Shown here in pieces: positions 16,556 to 25,494 of a DNA stretch of 64,000 nt. The notes below the pieces were generated by a model. It was not told where the DNA came from. It saw only the letters and a list, made by a program, of their open reading frames with translations, and searched no databases. Every line of letters begins with the position of its first letter. Within the stretch, counting starts at the first letter, position 1. Both the position numbers and the translations under genes were made by a program. The stretch is from Nostoc mirabile CHAB5784 (GTDB lineage Bacteria; Cyanobacteriota; Cyanobacteriia; Cyanobacteriales; Nostocaceae): positions 39,618 through 103,617 of the forward strand of contig NZ_JAIVFS010000025.1 of the NCBI RefSeq assembly GCF_020829645.1, in the 5' to 3' direction.

Positions 16556-17695
16556 TTATTTTTGGGCTTGAATTTTGTCAAACACGCCCCCCTCTGCGAA
16601 GAACTTCTTATCAATTGCTTCCCAACCGCCTAAGTCTGCAACTGTACCCAAAGTTTTCACCTTGGGAAATTTGTCTGTAACTTCTTTAGTTTGAGCGATA
16701 GTCTCATCCACAGGACGGAATCCCAATTTGACAAACTCTTGCTGTGCTTCTGGGGTATAGAGGTATTTCACAAAACCTTCAGCAACTTCGCGGGTTCCGT
16801 GCTTATCGACGTTCTTATCTACTACAGCGATCGGATTGTCAATGGATATATTCACATCGGGAACGACATACTCAACCTTTTCGCCCTTTTGCTGTGCCAA
16901 AATCACTTCGTTTTCGTAGTTGATTAAGACATCTCCCTGCCCTTGCTTGGCGAATGTATCAGTCGCTTCCCGCGCATCTTTAGGCAATACTGGGACATTT
17001 TTGTAAACTTTAGTCACAAATTCAGTAGCTTTAGCCTCATCGCCACCTGTTTTAATCACAGAATCCCATAGTGCTAAGAAATTCCATTTAGCAACGCCTG
17101 ACGTTTTGGGGTTAGCAGTAATTAATTTTACGCCGTCTTTGGCTAAATCTTCCCAGTTCTTGATGCCTTTAGGATTGCCTGAACGAGTTACTAATGCTGC
17201 AACTGATTTGGAGACAATACCATTGTTGGGAACTTCCTTCTCCCATCCTGGCTGAATCAATCCAGCTTTCTCAATCTTTGAGGTGTCTCCAGCTAGTGCC
17301 AAATGAACAACATCTGCTTCCAAACCATCGATAATGGCGCGAGTTTGGGAACCAGATCCGCCATAGCTCTGCTTGAAGGTGACAGTTTGGTTATGATCTT
17401 TCTTCCACTGTTCGACAAATTTAGGAATGATGGCTTCGTGAGCTGCTTTAGTAACCGCAAAGGAAACCAGGGTTAGTTCAACATCTTTGTTGCTAGCAGC
17501 AGCAGGACTAGCAGCAGGGGCTTCGGTAGAAGAATTACTCGCAGTTCCACCAGAGCAGGCGGCAAGCGCCACACTCAAAACAGTCCCTACTAAAAAGAGC
17601 GATACAAAGCCTTTAAGCGAATTCAGTCTGAACCGATACGTTCTATTGAACGCGATCGCTTGTAACTTTTTCAGTGGGCGTTGCCACAAACTCAT
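16556..17695 (-). CDS. sbpA: Sulfate-binding lipoprotein of the ABC importer
   Basis: The 379-residue protein is the periplasmic sulfate/thiosulfate receptor. An arginine-rich N-terminus and a hydrophobic helix lead to the lipobox SVALAAC, with C47 as the lipidated residue. A 20-residue Ala/Ser-rich linker precedes the binding domain, which starts VELTLVSFAVTKAAHE and contains QSYGGSGSQTRAI and ADVVHLALAGDTSKI, typical of the sulfate-binding family. Apart from the initiator and the lipobox cysteine the protein has no methionine or cysteine, so the mature polypeptide carries only one sulfur atom. This agrees with the known sulfur-poor sulfate-binding proteins of enteric bacteria. First gene of the operon sbpA-cysT-cysW-NIL. 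Confidence 0.95.
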   Translation of the reverse strand: MSLWQRPLKKLQAIAFNRTYRFRLNSLKGFVSLFLVGTVLSVALAACSGGTASNSSTEAPAASPAAASNKDVELTLVSFAVTKAAHEAIIPKFVEQWKKDHNQTVTFKQSYGGSGSQTRAIIDGLEADVVHLALAGDTSKIEKAGLIQPGWEKEVPNNGIVSKSVAALVTRSGNPKGIKNWEDLAKDGVKLITANPKTSGVAKWNFLALWDSVIKTGGDEAKATEFVTKVYKNVPVLPKDAREATDTFAKQGQGDVLINYENEVILAQQKGEKVEYVVPDVNISIDNPIAVVDKNVDKHGTREVAEGFVKYLYTPEAQQEFVKLGFRPVDETIAQTKEVTDKFPKVKTLGTVADLGGWEAIDKKFFAEGGVFDKIQAQK

Positions 17696-18114
17696 TCTAT
17701 TTCCTCCACTAAATCTACAAATAATTGATCGGAATACAGCTATATAGTGTTTATAATACTAAATGATTCCATGTATGTAGTTACAAACACCAAAAACATC
17801 ACATTCTTTATCTAGAATATGGTGATTCTACCAGTTCTGTGAGGAATTACAATGCTTTTATTTTCAACTATCAAGTTGTCATCACAATTGGCTACCTAAT
17901 GATCAGGCAAATTGCTTCATTAGTCATTAGTCCAAGAGAAACCACGCCCACTCTTTGATGTGGTTTGAATTAGTCTGATATCATTAGTTTTTTTCGCCCA
18001 GAAGGGGCCAGGTATGTACCAAAAACTCTTTATGAAAAACAAAACCCATCTAGAAAGTATCTAAATGGGAAAAATTTCTGGTTAATTTTTGAATTCGCCA
18101 ACAGGATCAGATTC
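17696..18114. other. Promoter region of the sulfate operon
   Basis: About 420 bp upstream of sbpA, AT-rich at 17730-17900, with no gene. It contains a copy of the short repeat AGTTTTTGGTACATACCTGG (17995-18032, minus orientation), which also occurs at 20669-20732 and 25142-25192. I could not find an unambiguous Crp-type dyad. Confidence 0.45.
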
Positions 18115-18894
18115 TTAACTGAGTGCATATTTCAGGGGTAGTCCGTCCTGAAAAACTAGTAATTCTCCCGGTTGGATTTGTGTCCAAACTTCGTTGTCAG
18201 TGAGGGGTGTGGTAGCAATGACAGCGACGCGATCGCGTTCTGTAGTCACCTCCCGAAAATCTACGGTCATGTCTTGGTCAATTAAATGGGCCGCTGCAAA
18301 GGGCGCTTGGCGGACGATGTAACTGAGTTTGGTTGAGCAATAAGCAAAAAAGTGTTCTCCATCTGATAATAAGTAATTAAATATACCCAGTTTTGCAATG
18401 ACAGCAGTAATTTCTTGCAGCACAGGGTACAGTTCCTTGATGTCAGGCTTACCCCCAGGAAAGCGCGATCGCAATGTTTCTAGCATCATACAGAATGCTT
18501 TTTCACTATCGGTGTCACCTACGGCTTGATAAAAACCCAAATTTTCTGGATCAAAATTTGGTAAATTACCGTTGTGGGCAAACACCCAATACTGACCCCA
18601 CAATTCTCTGCGGAAAGGATGGCAGTTGTGTAGGGCAACTTCACCCTGAGTAGCTTTACGGATATGGGCTATGACATGGGTTGAGTGGATGGGATAACTC
18701 CGCACGAACTCTGCGACAGGAGAAGCAACAGAAGGCTGGGCATCTAAAAACATTCGACATCCCTTTCCTTCAAAGAAAGCAATGCCCCAACCATCTCTAT
18801 GATCATCCGTTTTTCCTCCCCGTGCAGAAAACCCTTCAAAAGAAAAGCAAATATCCGTTGGAACATTGCAATTCATTCCGAGCAATTGACACAT
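18115..18894 (-). CDS. Class II glutamine amidotransferase, YafJ/EgtC-like
   Basis: The start is set at 18894 because the protein then begins MCQLLGMN, exposing Cys2, the N-terminal nucleophile of Ntn-type glutaminases after removal of Met1; an upstream in-frame ATG would add six residues and bury it. The remaining 259 residues contain GWGIAFFEG, HIRKATQGEVALHNCHPF and FAHNGNLPNF, which form the glutamine-binding pocket. The family (YafJ) is a stand-alone glutaminase of unknown substrate; EgtC of ergothioneine synthesis is related. It follows the sulfate operon on the same strand but 420 bp upstream of sbpA, so it is not in that transcript. Its partner is unknown. Confidence 0.87.
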   Translation of the reverse strand: MCQLLGMNCNVPTDICFSFEGFSARGGKTDDHRDGWGIAFFEGKGCRMFLDAQPSVASPVAEFVRSYPIHSTHVIAHIRKATQGEVALHNCHPFRRELWGQYWVFAHNGNLPNFDPENLGFYQAVGDTDSEKAFCMMLETLRSRFPGGKPDIKELYPVLQEITAVIAKLGIFNYLLSDGEHFFAYCSTKLSYIVRQAPFAAAHLIDQDMTVDFREVTTERDRVAVIATTPLTDNEVWTQIQPGELLVFQDGLPLKYALS

Positions 18895-19127
18895 GGATGT
18901 TGCAGCTCTCAATTTTTGACTAAGGCCTCAGGATCAAGATACTTCAGAATGCTGCATTGATCTGGAGCGATCGCTTCAATCTTAGAATTTAAGGCTAACT
19001 CCGCAGGAGCCTCACGTCTCAATAACATTGAAGATAGCTTTGCCTAACTTTGAGTAAGTTTATTGAAGCAGGTCTTTAGGAAACTCGATAGCCGAAGGCT
19101 TAAGCTTCGCTTATCGCCAACACTCCA

Positions 19128-19358
19128 AACAAGCAAATGGAGTCGCCTAACAAGCAAATGGAGTCGCCTAACAAGCAAATGGAGTCGCCTAACAAGCAAA
19201 TGGAGTCGCCTAACAAGCAAATGGAGTCGCCTAACAAGCAAATGGAGTCGCCTAACAAACAAATGGAGTCGCCTAACAAGCAAATGGAGTCGCCTAACAA
19301 GCAAATGGAGTCGCCTAACAAGCAAATGGAGTCGCCCAACAAGCAAATGCGATCGCCG
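19128..19358. repeat. 21-bp minisatellite, 11 units
   Basis: Eleven units of exactly 21 bp carry the core CAAATGGAGTCGCC; ten are nearly identical and the last has changed to CAAATGCGATCGCCG, which contains the HIP1 octamer. Because 21 is a multiple of three, several frames stay open through it and read heptapeptides such as MESPNKQ, but there is no start signal, no domain and no homologous protein extension, so I do not call a gene. A related 10-unit array lies at 44381-44590. Confidence 0.95.
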
Positions 19359-19868
19359 AAATCACAACAAAGTAATACCAATTTAGGAAAATAATGCAAC
19401 AGATAAACCATTTGTAGAGACGCGATTCATCGCGTCTTCACCGAAGGATGTGTTGCAATCATTAATTGAATTGGTATGCCCAATGCCCAATGCCCAATGC
19501 CCCATGCCAGGAATAATGGCAGTTGTCGAATCGTTAAACAAAAAAAACAAGAGGTTAAATCTATGGATGAAAATCTCATATTAATTTGACGTGAGTTCGA
19601 CAAGTACTTTTCTGACCTCTCCCCCAACCCCTCTCCGTGTCGGAGAGGGGAACAAAAAGCCTAATTTTTCGTTACTCCTGCCTCAATACAGTTCGGTTAA
19701 GGTTATTGGTGGGGTGTTATGGTGTGTAGAGACTAGCAATTGCAACGTCAAGACAAGCGTTATCAATAGACAAATTATCTAAAAGACCACGCCTAACAGT
19801 TTTATAAATGTCTCCAAAAGTTCTTGTGCTTTCTTAACTAAGAGTTGATTTATAAAGTAAATCTTAAG

Positions 19869-19982
19869 TAGGGTGTGTTATGGGTTTAGCCTAACGCACC
19901 GCCACATAATACGGTGCGTTAGGCGCTTGACCAAAATTTTTCGTGACAAACCATAATTCAAATATGCGCCTAACACACCCTA
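19869..19982. mobile_element. MITE-like element with TAGGGTGTGTTA ends
   Basis: A 114-bp segment has perfect 12-bp inverted ends TAGGGTGTGTTA / TAACACACCCTA and an inner pair of GCCTAACGCACCG / CGGTGCGTTAGGC. Related sequence is found at about 4600-4680, and similar ends (TAGGGTGCGTTA) enclose the minisatellite at 44381-44590. Confidence 0.65.
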
Positions 19983-20016
19983 CAGTAATTTTATTTTTAC
20001 TTTATAAATAGCCTCT

Positions 20017-20050
20017 AATTACGAATTACGAATTACGAATTACGAATTAC
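20017..20050. repeat. Short tandem repeat (AATTACG)n at the end of purE
   Basis: Nearly five copies of the 7-bp unit AATTACG end exactly where the purE stop codon begins. The complement of this unit is the TAATTCG type seen at other sites. Confidence 0.85.
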
Positions 20051-20569
20051 TTAAGGCATTTGCTGTAAATATTGCTCATAGCCTAATTCTTCTAATTTTG
20101 CTTGCTTTGCAATTACTGATTCACATAGGGTTTGGCGATATTGCTGCACTCTTTCTAACAATTCTGGTTGCTGAGTTGCCAGGATTTGTACTGCTAGAAG
20201 TCCGGCATTTTTGGCATTACCGATCGCCACTGTTGCCACAGGAATCCCCGCAGGCATTTGTAAAATAGAATACAAAGAATCCACACCTTGTAAGTTACGA
20301 GTGACTACAGGAACACCAATGACAGGAAGTGGAGTTAAAGACGCTACCATTCCCGGCAGATGGGCAGCACCACCGGCACCAGCAATAATTACTTTAATAC
20401 CGCGTTGGTGTGCAAGTTGAGCATATTGCACCATGCGTTCTGGGGTACGATGAGCAGAAACGATCGCCACTTCGCTTTCAACGCCAAATTCTTCACAAAC
20501 TGCGATCGCGTCTTTCATGGTGGGCAAATCAGAATCGCTGCCCATAATAATACCAACTAAGGGAGTCAT
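20051..20569 (-). CDS. purE: N5-carboxyaminoimidazole ribonucleotide mutase
   Basis: The 172-residue enzyme moves the carboxyl group of N5-CAIR to C4 in purine synthesis. Diagnostic motifs are GIIMGSDSDLPTM at the N-terminus (phosphate and substrate loop), SAHRTPERM, and GAGGAAHLPGMVA, followed by LPVIGVPV. Length is normal for class I PurE. It stands alone, divergent from nagA; purK is not in the window. The gene contains several HIP1 octamers. Confidence 0.95.
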   Translation of the reverse strand: MTPLVGIIMGSDSDLPTMKDAIAVCEEFGVESEVAIVSAHRTPERMVQYAQLAHQRGIKVIIAGAGGAAHLPGMVASLTPLPVIGVPVVTRNLQGVDSLYSILQMPAGIPVATVAIGNAKNAGLLAVQILATQQPELLERVQQYRQTLCESVIAKQAKLEELGYEQYLQQMP

Positions 20570-20668
20570 AATAATTCAAAATACAAAATTCAAAATTATT
20601 TGAGCTAACTTATGGAAGCTAGGTAATGCCGATCATCATCTCATCTATTGGCGTTGTTTGAATTGATT

Positions 20669-20732
20669 TAAAGAGTTTTTGGTACATACCTCGCCCCAAG
20701 CGAGCCGTTGCGTGGGCGAAAAAACTAATCAC
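20669..20732. repeat. Dispersed short repeat, AAAGAGTTTTTGGTACATAC
   Basis: A short element with AGTTTTT at one end and AAAAAACT at the other, able to fold into a hairpin. Copies occur at about 17985-18034 (opposite orientation) and 25142-25192. It lies in the purE-nagA divergent spacer, where it could affect either promoter. Confidence 0.55.
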
Positions 20733-20846
20733 GTCAAAGAGTGCGCGTGGTATCTCTTGGACAAATGACAAATGACTAATGACTCCGTGAAGCAGTTTGA
20801 TATTGGTTGCATCTAAAATCAGATTTAGCAATATCTCGTCAGTGTG

Positions 20847-22067
20847 ATGACCCAAGCAACACAAAATCCTGTAGATATTATCAATGCTAGAGTGCCTGGT
20901 TACAAAGATTTGCAGATGCTCTTGATTAACCAAGAAGGCATAATTGAGGAAATCTTGCCAATGGGTACGGTAGGGACGCACAGATGTACGTCTTTACTAG
21001 ATGTAGCAGGTGACTGGATTTCTTTAGGCGGCGTTGATTTGCAAATTAACGGTGCGTTGGGTTTGGCATTTCCCGAATTGACGGCTGAAAATGCTCATAT
21101 ACTCCAAAAAATCTCACAATTTTTGTGGGATGTTGGGGTAGATGGATTTTTACCTACACTTGTGACAACTTCAGTAGAAAATATTCAGCGATCGCTTGCT
21201 ATGATTGCTGAGGTTATCCCCAGTCAACAAGCTGGTGCCAAGATTCTCGGAGTACATCTAGAAGGCCCATTTTTGAATTTCCAAAAGCGCGGCGCACACC
21301 CAGCAGAGTACCTGTTACCCTTAACAATTGATCAGATAAAGCGGGTTTTGGGTAATTATGCAATGCTCGTGAAAGTTATCACCTTAGCACCAGAGTTAGA
21401 TTTAACTGGTGAAGTAATTCCATATTTGCGTTCTCTGGGGATTATTGTCAGTTTAGGGCATTCTCAAGCAACAGCGACCCAAGCGCAACGTGCCTTTGAG
21501 GAGGGTGCAACGATGGTAACCCATGCTTTCAACGCCATGCCAGCATTACATCACCGCGAACCAGGATTATTAGGGGCAGCAATTATCCATCCTGATGTGA
21601 TGTGTGGTTTTATTGCTGATGGTGAACACGTTTCGCCCACGATGCTGCAAATTCTACTTCGCGCTAGCTATCAAGAAAAAGGGCTGTTCCTCGTCAGCGA
21701 TGCCCTTTCACCTCTGGGGCTACCCGATGGGGTGTATCCTTGGGACAGTCGGCAAATTGAAGTTAAAAAGGGTACGGCACGACTGGCGGATGGCACTTTG
21801 TCGGGGACGACTTTACCTTTGTTGGTGGGAGTGCAGAATTTAGTGAAGTGGGGAATTTGTGACGTAGAAAGTGCAATTTTACTAGCTACTAATGCACCTA
21901 GAAAAGCGATTGGTTTAGCAGGAATTGTTAAGAGTCAACCCGCTAATTTACTACGCTGGCATTGGGATGAGACTACAAAAGAATTAACTTGGCGACGTGT
22001 TCTTACCGCAGAGATGGTGAAGAAGGCAGGAGGTTGGAATTTATCTGTTACTCTCAACTCCATCTAA
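20847..22067 (+). CDS. nagA: N-acetylglucosamine-6-phosphate deacetylase
   Basis: The product, about 406 residues, removes acetate from GlcNAc-6-phosphate in amino sugar recycling. It has the amidohydrolase layout: a metal ligand in LGVHLEGPF, the THAFNAMPALHHREPG motif with metal-binding histidines, and the catalytic aspartate in VSDALSPLG. A GTG three bases earlier could also serve; the ATG at 20847 was chosen. The N-terminal 45 residues form the small beta domain. nagB is not seen nearby. Confidence 0.93.
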   Translation: MTQATQNPVDIINARVPGYKDLQMLLINQEGIIEEILPMGTVGTHRCTSLLDVAGDWISLGGVDLQINGALGLAFPELTAENAHILQKISQFLWDVGVDGFLPTLVTTSVENIQRSLAMIAEVIPSQQAGAKILGVHLEGPFLNFQKRGAHPAEYLLPLTIDQIKRVLGNYAMLVKVITLAPELDLTGEVIPYLRSLGIIVSLGHSQATATQAQRAFEEGATMVTHAFNAMPALHHREPGLLGAAIIHPDVMCGFIADGEHVSPTMLQILLRASYQEKGLFLVSDALSPLGLPDGVYPWDSRQIEVKKGTARLADGTLSGTTLPLLVGVQNLVKWGICDVESAILLATNAPRKAIGLAGIVKSQPANLLRWHWDETTKELTWRRVLTAEMVKKAGGWNLSVTLNSI

Positions 22068-22142
22068 TTCCAAAGTCGGCAAAAGAGAAAAGTTTTATGA
22101 TCCCTTTCCCTTTAACCTGAGTGGAGTCGAAGTTTTAATATC

Positions 22143-22167
22143 AATTCGTAATTCGTAATTCGTAATT
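22143..22167. repeat. Short tandem repeat (AATTCGT)n
   Basis: Three and a half heptamer units fill the gap between the converging nagA and M50 protease genes, ending two bases before the stop of the protease gene. Confidence 0.8.
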
Positions 22168-22168
22168 A

Positions 22169-23293
22169 TTATGCAGGGTTAGGTTGGGTTCCACTTTGAA
22201 GTAGCTGGATAATAGCAGCTTTTTCTAAGATTCCAACTAGGACACCATTTTTACGAATCACAGGAAGCACAGATAGCTTTTGTTGTTCGAGTAACTGCAT
22301 AACTTCCAGCAGAGGTTGATCGGATTGAACTGTGGTTGATTCGGTAATTGGTCGCATGACTTCTTTTACTTGAGTTTCTGACCACAGTGCTGTTGGGATG
22401 GTTCGTAAATTATCAACTGCGATCGCACCTACTAATTGTCCATCATCATCAGTCACTAAGAACCGATGCCAGTTTTGCCCACTTATAACTCGCTCATCGG
22501 CAAACTCTCTCAGGGTAAGATTAGCAGATACAATCGGGCTATCAGGGGTTACAGCATCTTCGGCTGTCAAACCTGTGAGTTTTTCTTGCACTCTGGCAAA
22601 TTGAGCCGCATTACCAGCATTTTGCAACAAGAAGAAGCCAATTAACAAGTTCCAGAAGTTACCGGCGCTGCCAAATAATAGTAGGGGAAGTACACCTGAA
22701 AGAATTGCTACCCAACCAAAGATTTGCCCAACTCGACTAGCAAAGGTCACACCTTTATAAGGATTGCCTGTAATTTTCCAAACAAGGGCTTTCAGTATAT
22801 TACCGCCATCTAAGGGTAAGCCAGGAATCAGGTTAAATAGGGCTAATGCCAAGTTAACGGAAGCTAAAACACCAAGAATTGCAGCTAACGGCCCTGATGC
22901 AGTAGTAGTAATACCAATAGCTGTAACGATACCGCACAGTAGTAAACTAACTATTGGGCCTGCGATCGCTACCCAAAAAGCTTCACTTGGGGTTTTTGAC
23001 TCTTTTTCTAAGCTAGCCAAACCGCCAAATATAAACAGAGTAATAGATTTGACATCAATACCCTGACGAATCGCAACAAAACTGTGGCCTAATTCATGGG
23101 CGACGACAGAGGCAAATAACATGAGTGCACTCATCAATCCCAGTAGTAAAGCTAATCCCGCAGACAATTGGGGAAATTGTGCCGCCAGTCCACTGCTATA
23201 GCTCCAAGTTACTAAACCCAGAACTAAAAACCATGACGGATGGATATAGAAGGGAATTCCCAAGAGATTACCAACGCGAATTGTGCCATTCAT
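22169..23293 (-). CDS. Site-2-protease-type (M50) membrane metalloprotease with CBS pair
   Basis: Starting at M18 of the longest frame (ATG at 23291-23293, giving MNGTIRVGN) the product has about 374 residues. The membrane domain carries the zinc motif HELGH with the third ligand in NLIPGLPLDGGN, and about six helices. The C-terminal 130 residues form two CBS domains, which usually bind adenine nucleotides. Such proteins are common in cyanobacteria and are thought to cleave membrane-bound regulators; the substrate is unknown. The longer N-terminus (17 extra residues) lacks the usual beginning of the family. Confidence 0.9.
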   Translation of the reverse strand: MNGTIRVGNLLGIPFYIHPSWFLVLGLVTWSYSSGLAAQFPQLSAGLALLLGLMSALMLFASVVAHELGHSFVAIRQGIDVKSITLFIFGGLASLEKESKTPSEAFWVAIAGPIVSLLLCGIVTAIGITTTASGPLAAILGVLASVNLALALFNLIPGLPLDGGNILKALVWKITGNPYKGVTFASRVGQIFGWVAILSGVLPLLLFGSAGNFWNLLIGFFLLQNAGNAAQFARVQEKLTGLTAEDAVTPDSPIVSANLTLREFADERVISGQNWHRFLVTDDDGQLVGAIAVDNLRTIPTALWSETQVKEVMRPITESTTVQSDQPLLEVMQLLEQQKLSVLPVIRKNGVLVGILEKAAIIQLLQSGTQPNPA

Positions 23294-23448
23294 GTCGTTC
23301 ACCTTTGATTTCAGCTTCGAGAGGTTTGCTTTCGTCCTTCTCAATGTCTATAGTGTAACGAAAGGTTAAGAGATTTTAATTTTGATGACGGTAGTAGTGT
23401 CCGTCCGTAAAGGTGCGGTTATTGGCAATATTGGCAGCATCCCAAGTA

Positions 23449-23598
23449 ATATCATGTCCGGTTGAACACAAGTCAATTGCAAACGTTGTGAAGCAATCAC
23501 AAGGACTCTGCGATTGCTTCTCTACAAGACGCTCCGCGAACGCTCCACTTCGTTGCACTCGCAATGACATATCATAAGCAATTTGCCGGACATGATAT
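23449..23598. mobile_element. MITE-like element with ATATCATGTCCGG ends
   Basis: A 150-bp segment has perfect 13-bp inverted ends ATATCATGTCCGG / CCGGACATGATAT. Its core (GATTGCTTCTCTACAAGACG and the GCTCCGCGAACGCTCC repeat) is unrelated to that of the elements at 3491-3637 and 53895-54043, which have almost the same ends. It stops nine bases before the sulfurtransferase stop codon. Confidence 0.75.
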
Positions 23599-23606
23599 AA
23601 CTCTCA

Positions 23607-24440
23607 CTACCTCTCTATAGTTACATCAGGCAGGCGGCTCCACTCATTCCAAGAGCCATCGTAATTCCGAACATTCGGATAGCCTAATAAATACTTTAGG
23701 ACAAACCAGGTATATCCAGAACGCCCACCGATCGCACAGTAGGGAAACACTTCCCGATCAGCCGTAATGCCCTTACTATGATAAAGATTTTTCAATTCGT
23801 CGAATGATTTAAAAGTTCCATCCTCATTGAGAGTTAAGATATGCTCAAGATGGACTGCACCTGGAATATGTCCAGTAAGTTCACCTTCTTTTGGTGGCTG
23901 ATCGAAAAACCACTCACCACAATATTCTTGAAGTGTTCGGACATCCAACAAAACGCTATCGCTTTGACCAATCGATGCCTGAACTTCATTATGTAATACT
24001 CGCAGATGAGCATCAGTAGCTTTGGCACGGTAATCAGTGGTAGGAAATGTGGATAACTCAGTTGCCAGTGGACAACCATCTGATTTCCATTTCTGGTAAC
24101 CGCCATTGAGAACTCGTACATTCTCATGCCCAAAGACTTTCAATAACCAGAAAATCCAGGCTCCGGTTCCAGGATAACCGCCATAGGCAATCACTGTTGT
24201 GTCATTGGTGATGCCTGAGCGTGCCATCAGCCTTTCAAAAGCTCGCGCATCCAAATTCATCTTCAAATCGGGCAATAGTAAGTCTGTAAAAATGTTCCAG
24301 AAGACAGCACCAGGTATGTGAGCATTTTTGTACGGCTCTGGACTCATATCCACTTCGATAATGCGGATGTTTGGATCGTTGAGATGATTTGCAAGCCACT
24401 GGGTATCAACGAGAATGGATGGATGAGCGTATTGAGACAC
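23607..24440 (-). CDS. Thiosulfate/3-mercaptopyruvate sulfurtransferase (tandem rhodanese)
   Basis: The 277-residue enzyme has two rhodanese domains: an inactive N-terminal one (about 8-130) and an active C-terminal one (about 150-275). The catalytic loop is CAIGGRSG, with the persulfide cysteine near residue 235; this differs from the CRVGVRAS-like loop of bovine rhodanese and the CGSGVTAC loop of mercaptopyruvate enzymes, so the donor is uncertain. It moves sulfane sulfur from thiosulfate or similar donors to acceptors such as cyanide or proteins. Its presence fits the sulfur theme of the region, but it is 6 kb from the sulfate operon and not cotranscribed with it. Confidence 0.9.
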   Translation of the reverse strand: MSQYAHPSILVDTQWLANHLNDPNIRIIEVDMSPEPYKNAHIPGAVFWNIFTDLLLPDLKMNLDARAFERLMARSGITNDTTVIAYGGYPGTGAWIFWLLKVFGHENVRVLNGGYQKWKSDGCPLATELSTFPTTDYRAKATDAHLRVLHNEVQASIGQSDSVLLDVRTLQEYCGEWFFDQPPKEGELTGHIPGAVHLEHILTLNEDGTFKSFDELKNLYHSKGITADREVFPYCAIGGRSGYTWFVLKYLLGYPNVRNYDGSWNEWSRLPDVTIER

Positions 24441-24654
24441 TTAATATTTCTCCTGTAATCGCGCTAAAAGAATTGAAAGTTGTGTTTACTCTTCGGATTT
24501 AGTCCTAACTTTTCACGGTATCTGGAAAACCTCTCTCTAAATCTCTCTCCTAAAAGGAGAGAGACTTTGAATTTTCCCCCTTCCCGCCACGGGTTGGGGG
24601 TTAGGGGGTTAGGTTTTTCGTGCGCTTTTCCACATAACGTGAAAAGTCAGGGAT

Positions 24655-25074
24655 TTAGTCTTGGTTGTGGTTGGGAAATACGATGTGTGATGTCCGATGA
24701 ACTAAGGTTGTGGAAATAGAGAATAAGGAAAAGCCGATGAGTGGGTGGAAGACTGCTAAAGGAAAAGAAGTCTTCAAGTGAATTGTGAGAAATTGCAGTC
24801 CAAGCAGCACTGGGATACTTGCTGTAAGGCTTTGGACTCTTCGAGGAAACGGCATCAAAAACACCCATACCAACAAAATTACTGAGAGTCCGCTATATCC
24901 TCGCACGAGCCAAATATGTAGGTTCCACCAATCAGAGTTGTAAAAATAAGCCAGTCCAACACTGAATACTTGGGTTGCTAAACAGAGATTGAAAAACACT
25001 ACTGCAATAAAAAAACTGATTTGAATCCAACGCCGGGATATCTGTGTATCATCAATGCCAGAATTTACAATCAT
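24655..25074 (-). CDS. Four-helix membrane protein of unknown function (DUF6220-like)
   Basis: From the ATG at 25074 the product has 139 residues with four hydrophobic helices and short loops. Conserved-looking stretches include WWNLHIWLVRGYSG, VFLMPFPRRVQSL and FPLAVFHPLIGFSLF. I recall similar small proteins in cyanobacteria grouped as DUF6220, but cannot verify that here. Upstream of the start on the same strand is a heptamer-repeat region. No functional clue from neighbours. Confidence 0.65.
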   Translation of the reverse strand: MIVNSGIDDTQISRRWIQISFFIAVVFFNLCLATQVFSVGLAYFYNSDWWNLHIWLVRGYSGLSVILLVWVFLMPFPRRVQSLTASIPVLLGLQFLTIHLKTSFPLAVFHPLIGFSLFSISTTLVHRTSHIVFPNHNQD

Positions 25075-25094
25075 GGTTAAGTAATCCAAAAAAA

Positions 25095-25400
25095 GCAAAC
25101 AAATTAGTCATTGGTCATCGGTCATTAGTCATTAGTCATTGATAAAGAGTTTTTGGTACATACCTCGCAAGAGAGTGGGCGAAAAAAACTAAGGACTAAT
25201 GACCGAATAATTACTAATTCGTAATTCGTAATTCGTAATTAAAGGTACAGAGCAACTAACTAACATTTTATGGAGACAAATAAATTTATTCCTTATTTCA
25301 GAGCAAGCGACTGAAGTCGTGGGGTAATAATTACGAATTACGAACTTGTACTGAGCGTAGCCGAAGTATTATAAATTACGAATTATTTTGACTAATAACT
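25095..25400. repeat. Cluster of short tandem repeats
   Basis: This stretch is almost all repeat: TCATTAG heptamers (25110-25140), the AGTTTTTGGTACATACC element (25142-25192), TAATTCG heptamers (25215-25240), and ATTACGAATT blocks (about 25330-25385). It separates the membrane protein gene from the LuxR-type regulator and has no gene. Confidence 0.8.
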
Positions 25401-25494
25401 AATGACTCCGCGAAGCGGTTTGATGTGACAAAAGCTAGGATAGGTCTGGTTGCTATACTGCGCCTAGACCTCGAACGGGTACAATTTGCTAATC

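Noticed and set aside
14604..17695. Complete sulfate ABC transporter operon with cysA
   Set aside because: No ATPase gene with Walker A and LSGGQ motifs is adjacent; the subunit must be encoded outside the window.
19128..19358. CRISPR array
   Set aside because: Units are contiguous without unique spacers of constant size, and there are no cas genes in the window.
19100..19411. Overlapping open frames across the 21-bp repeats, encoding heptapeptide repeats on both strands
   Set aside because: They arise because the unit length is a multiple of three with no stop in several frames. All frames look equally 'coding', there is no ribosome binding site, and no non-repeat domain.
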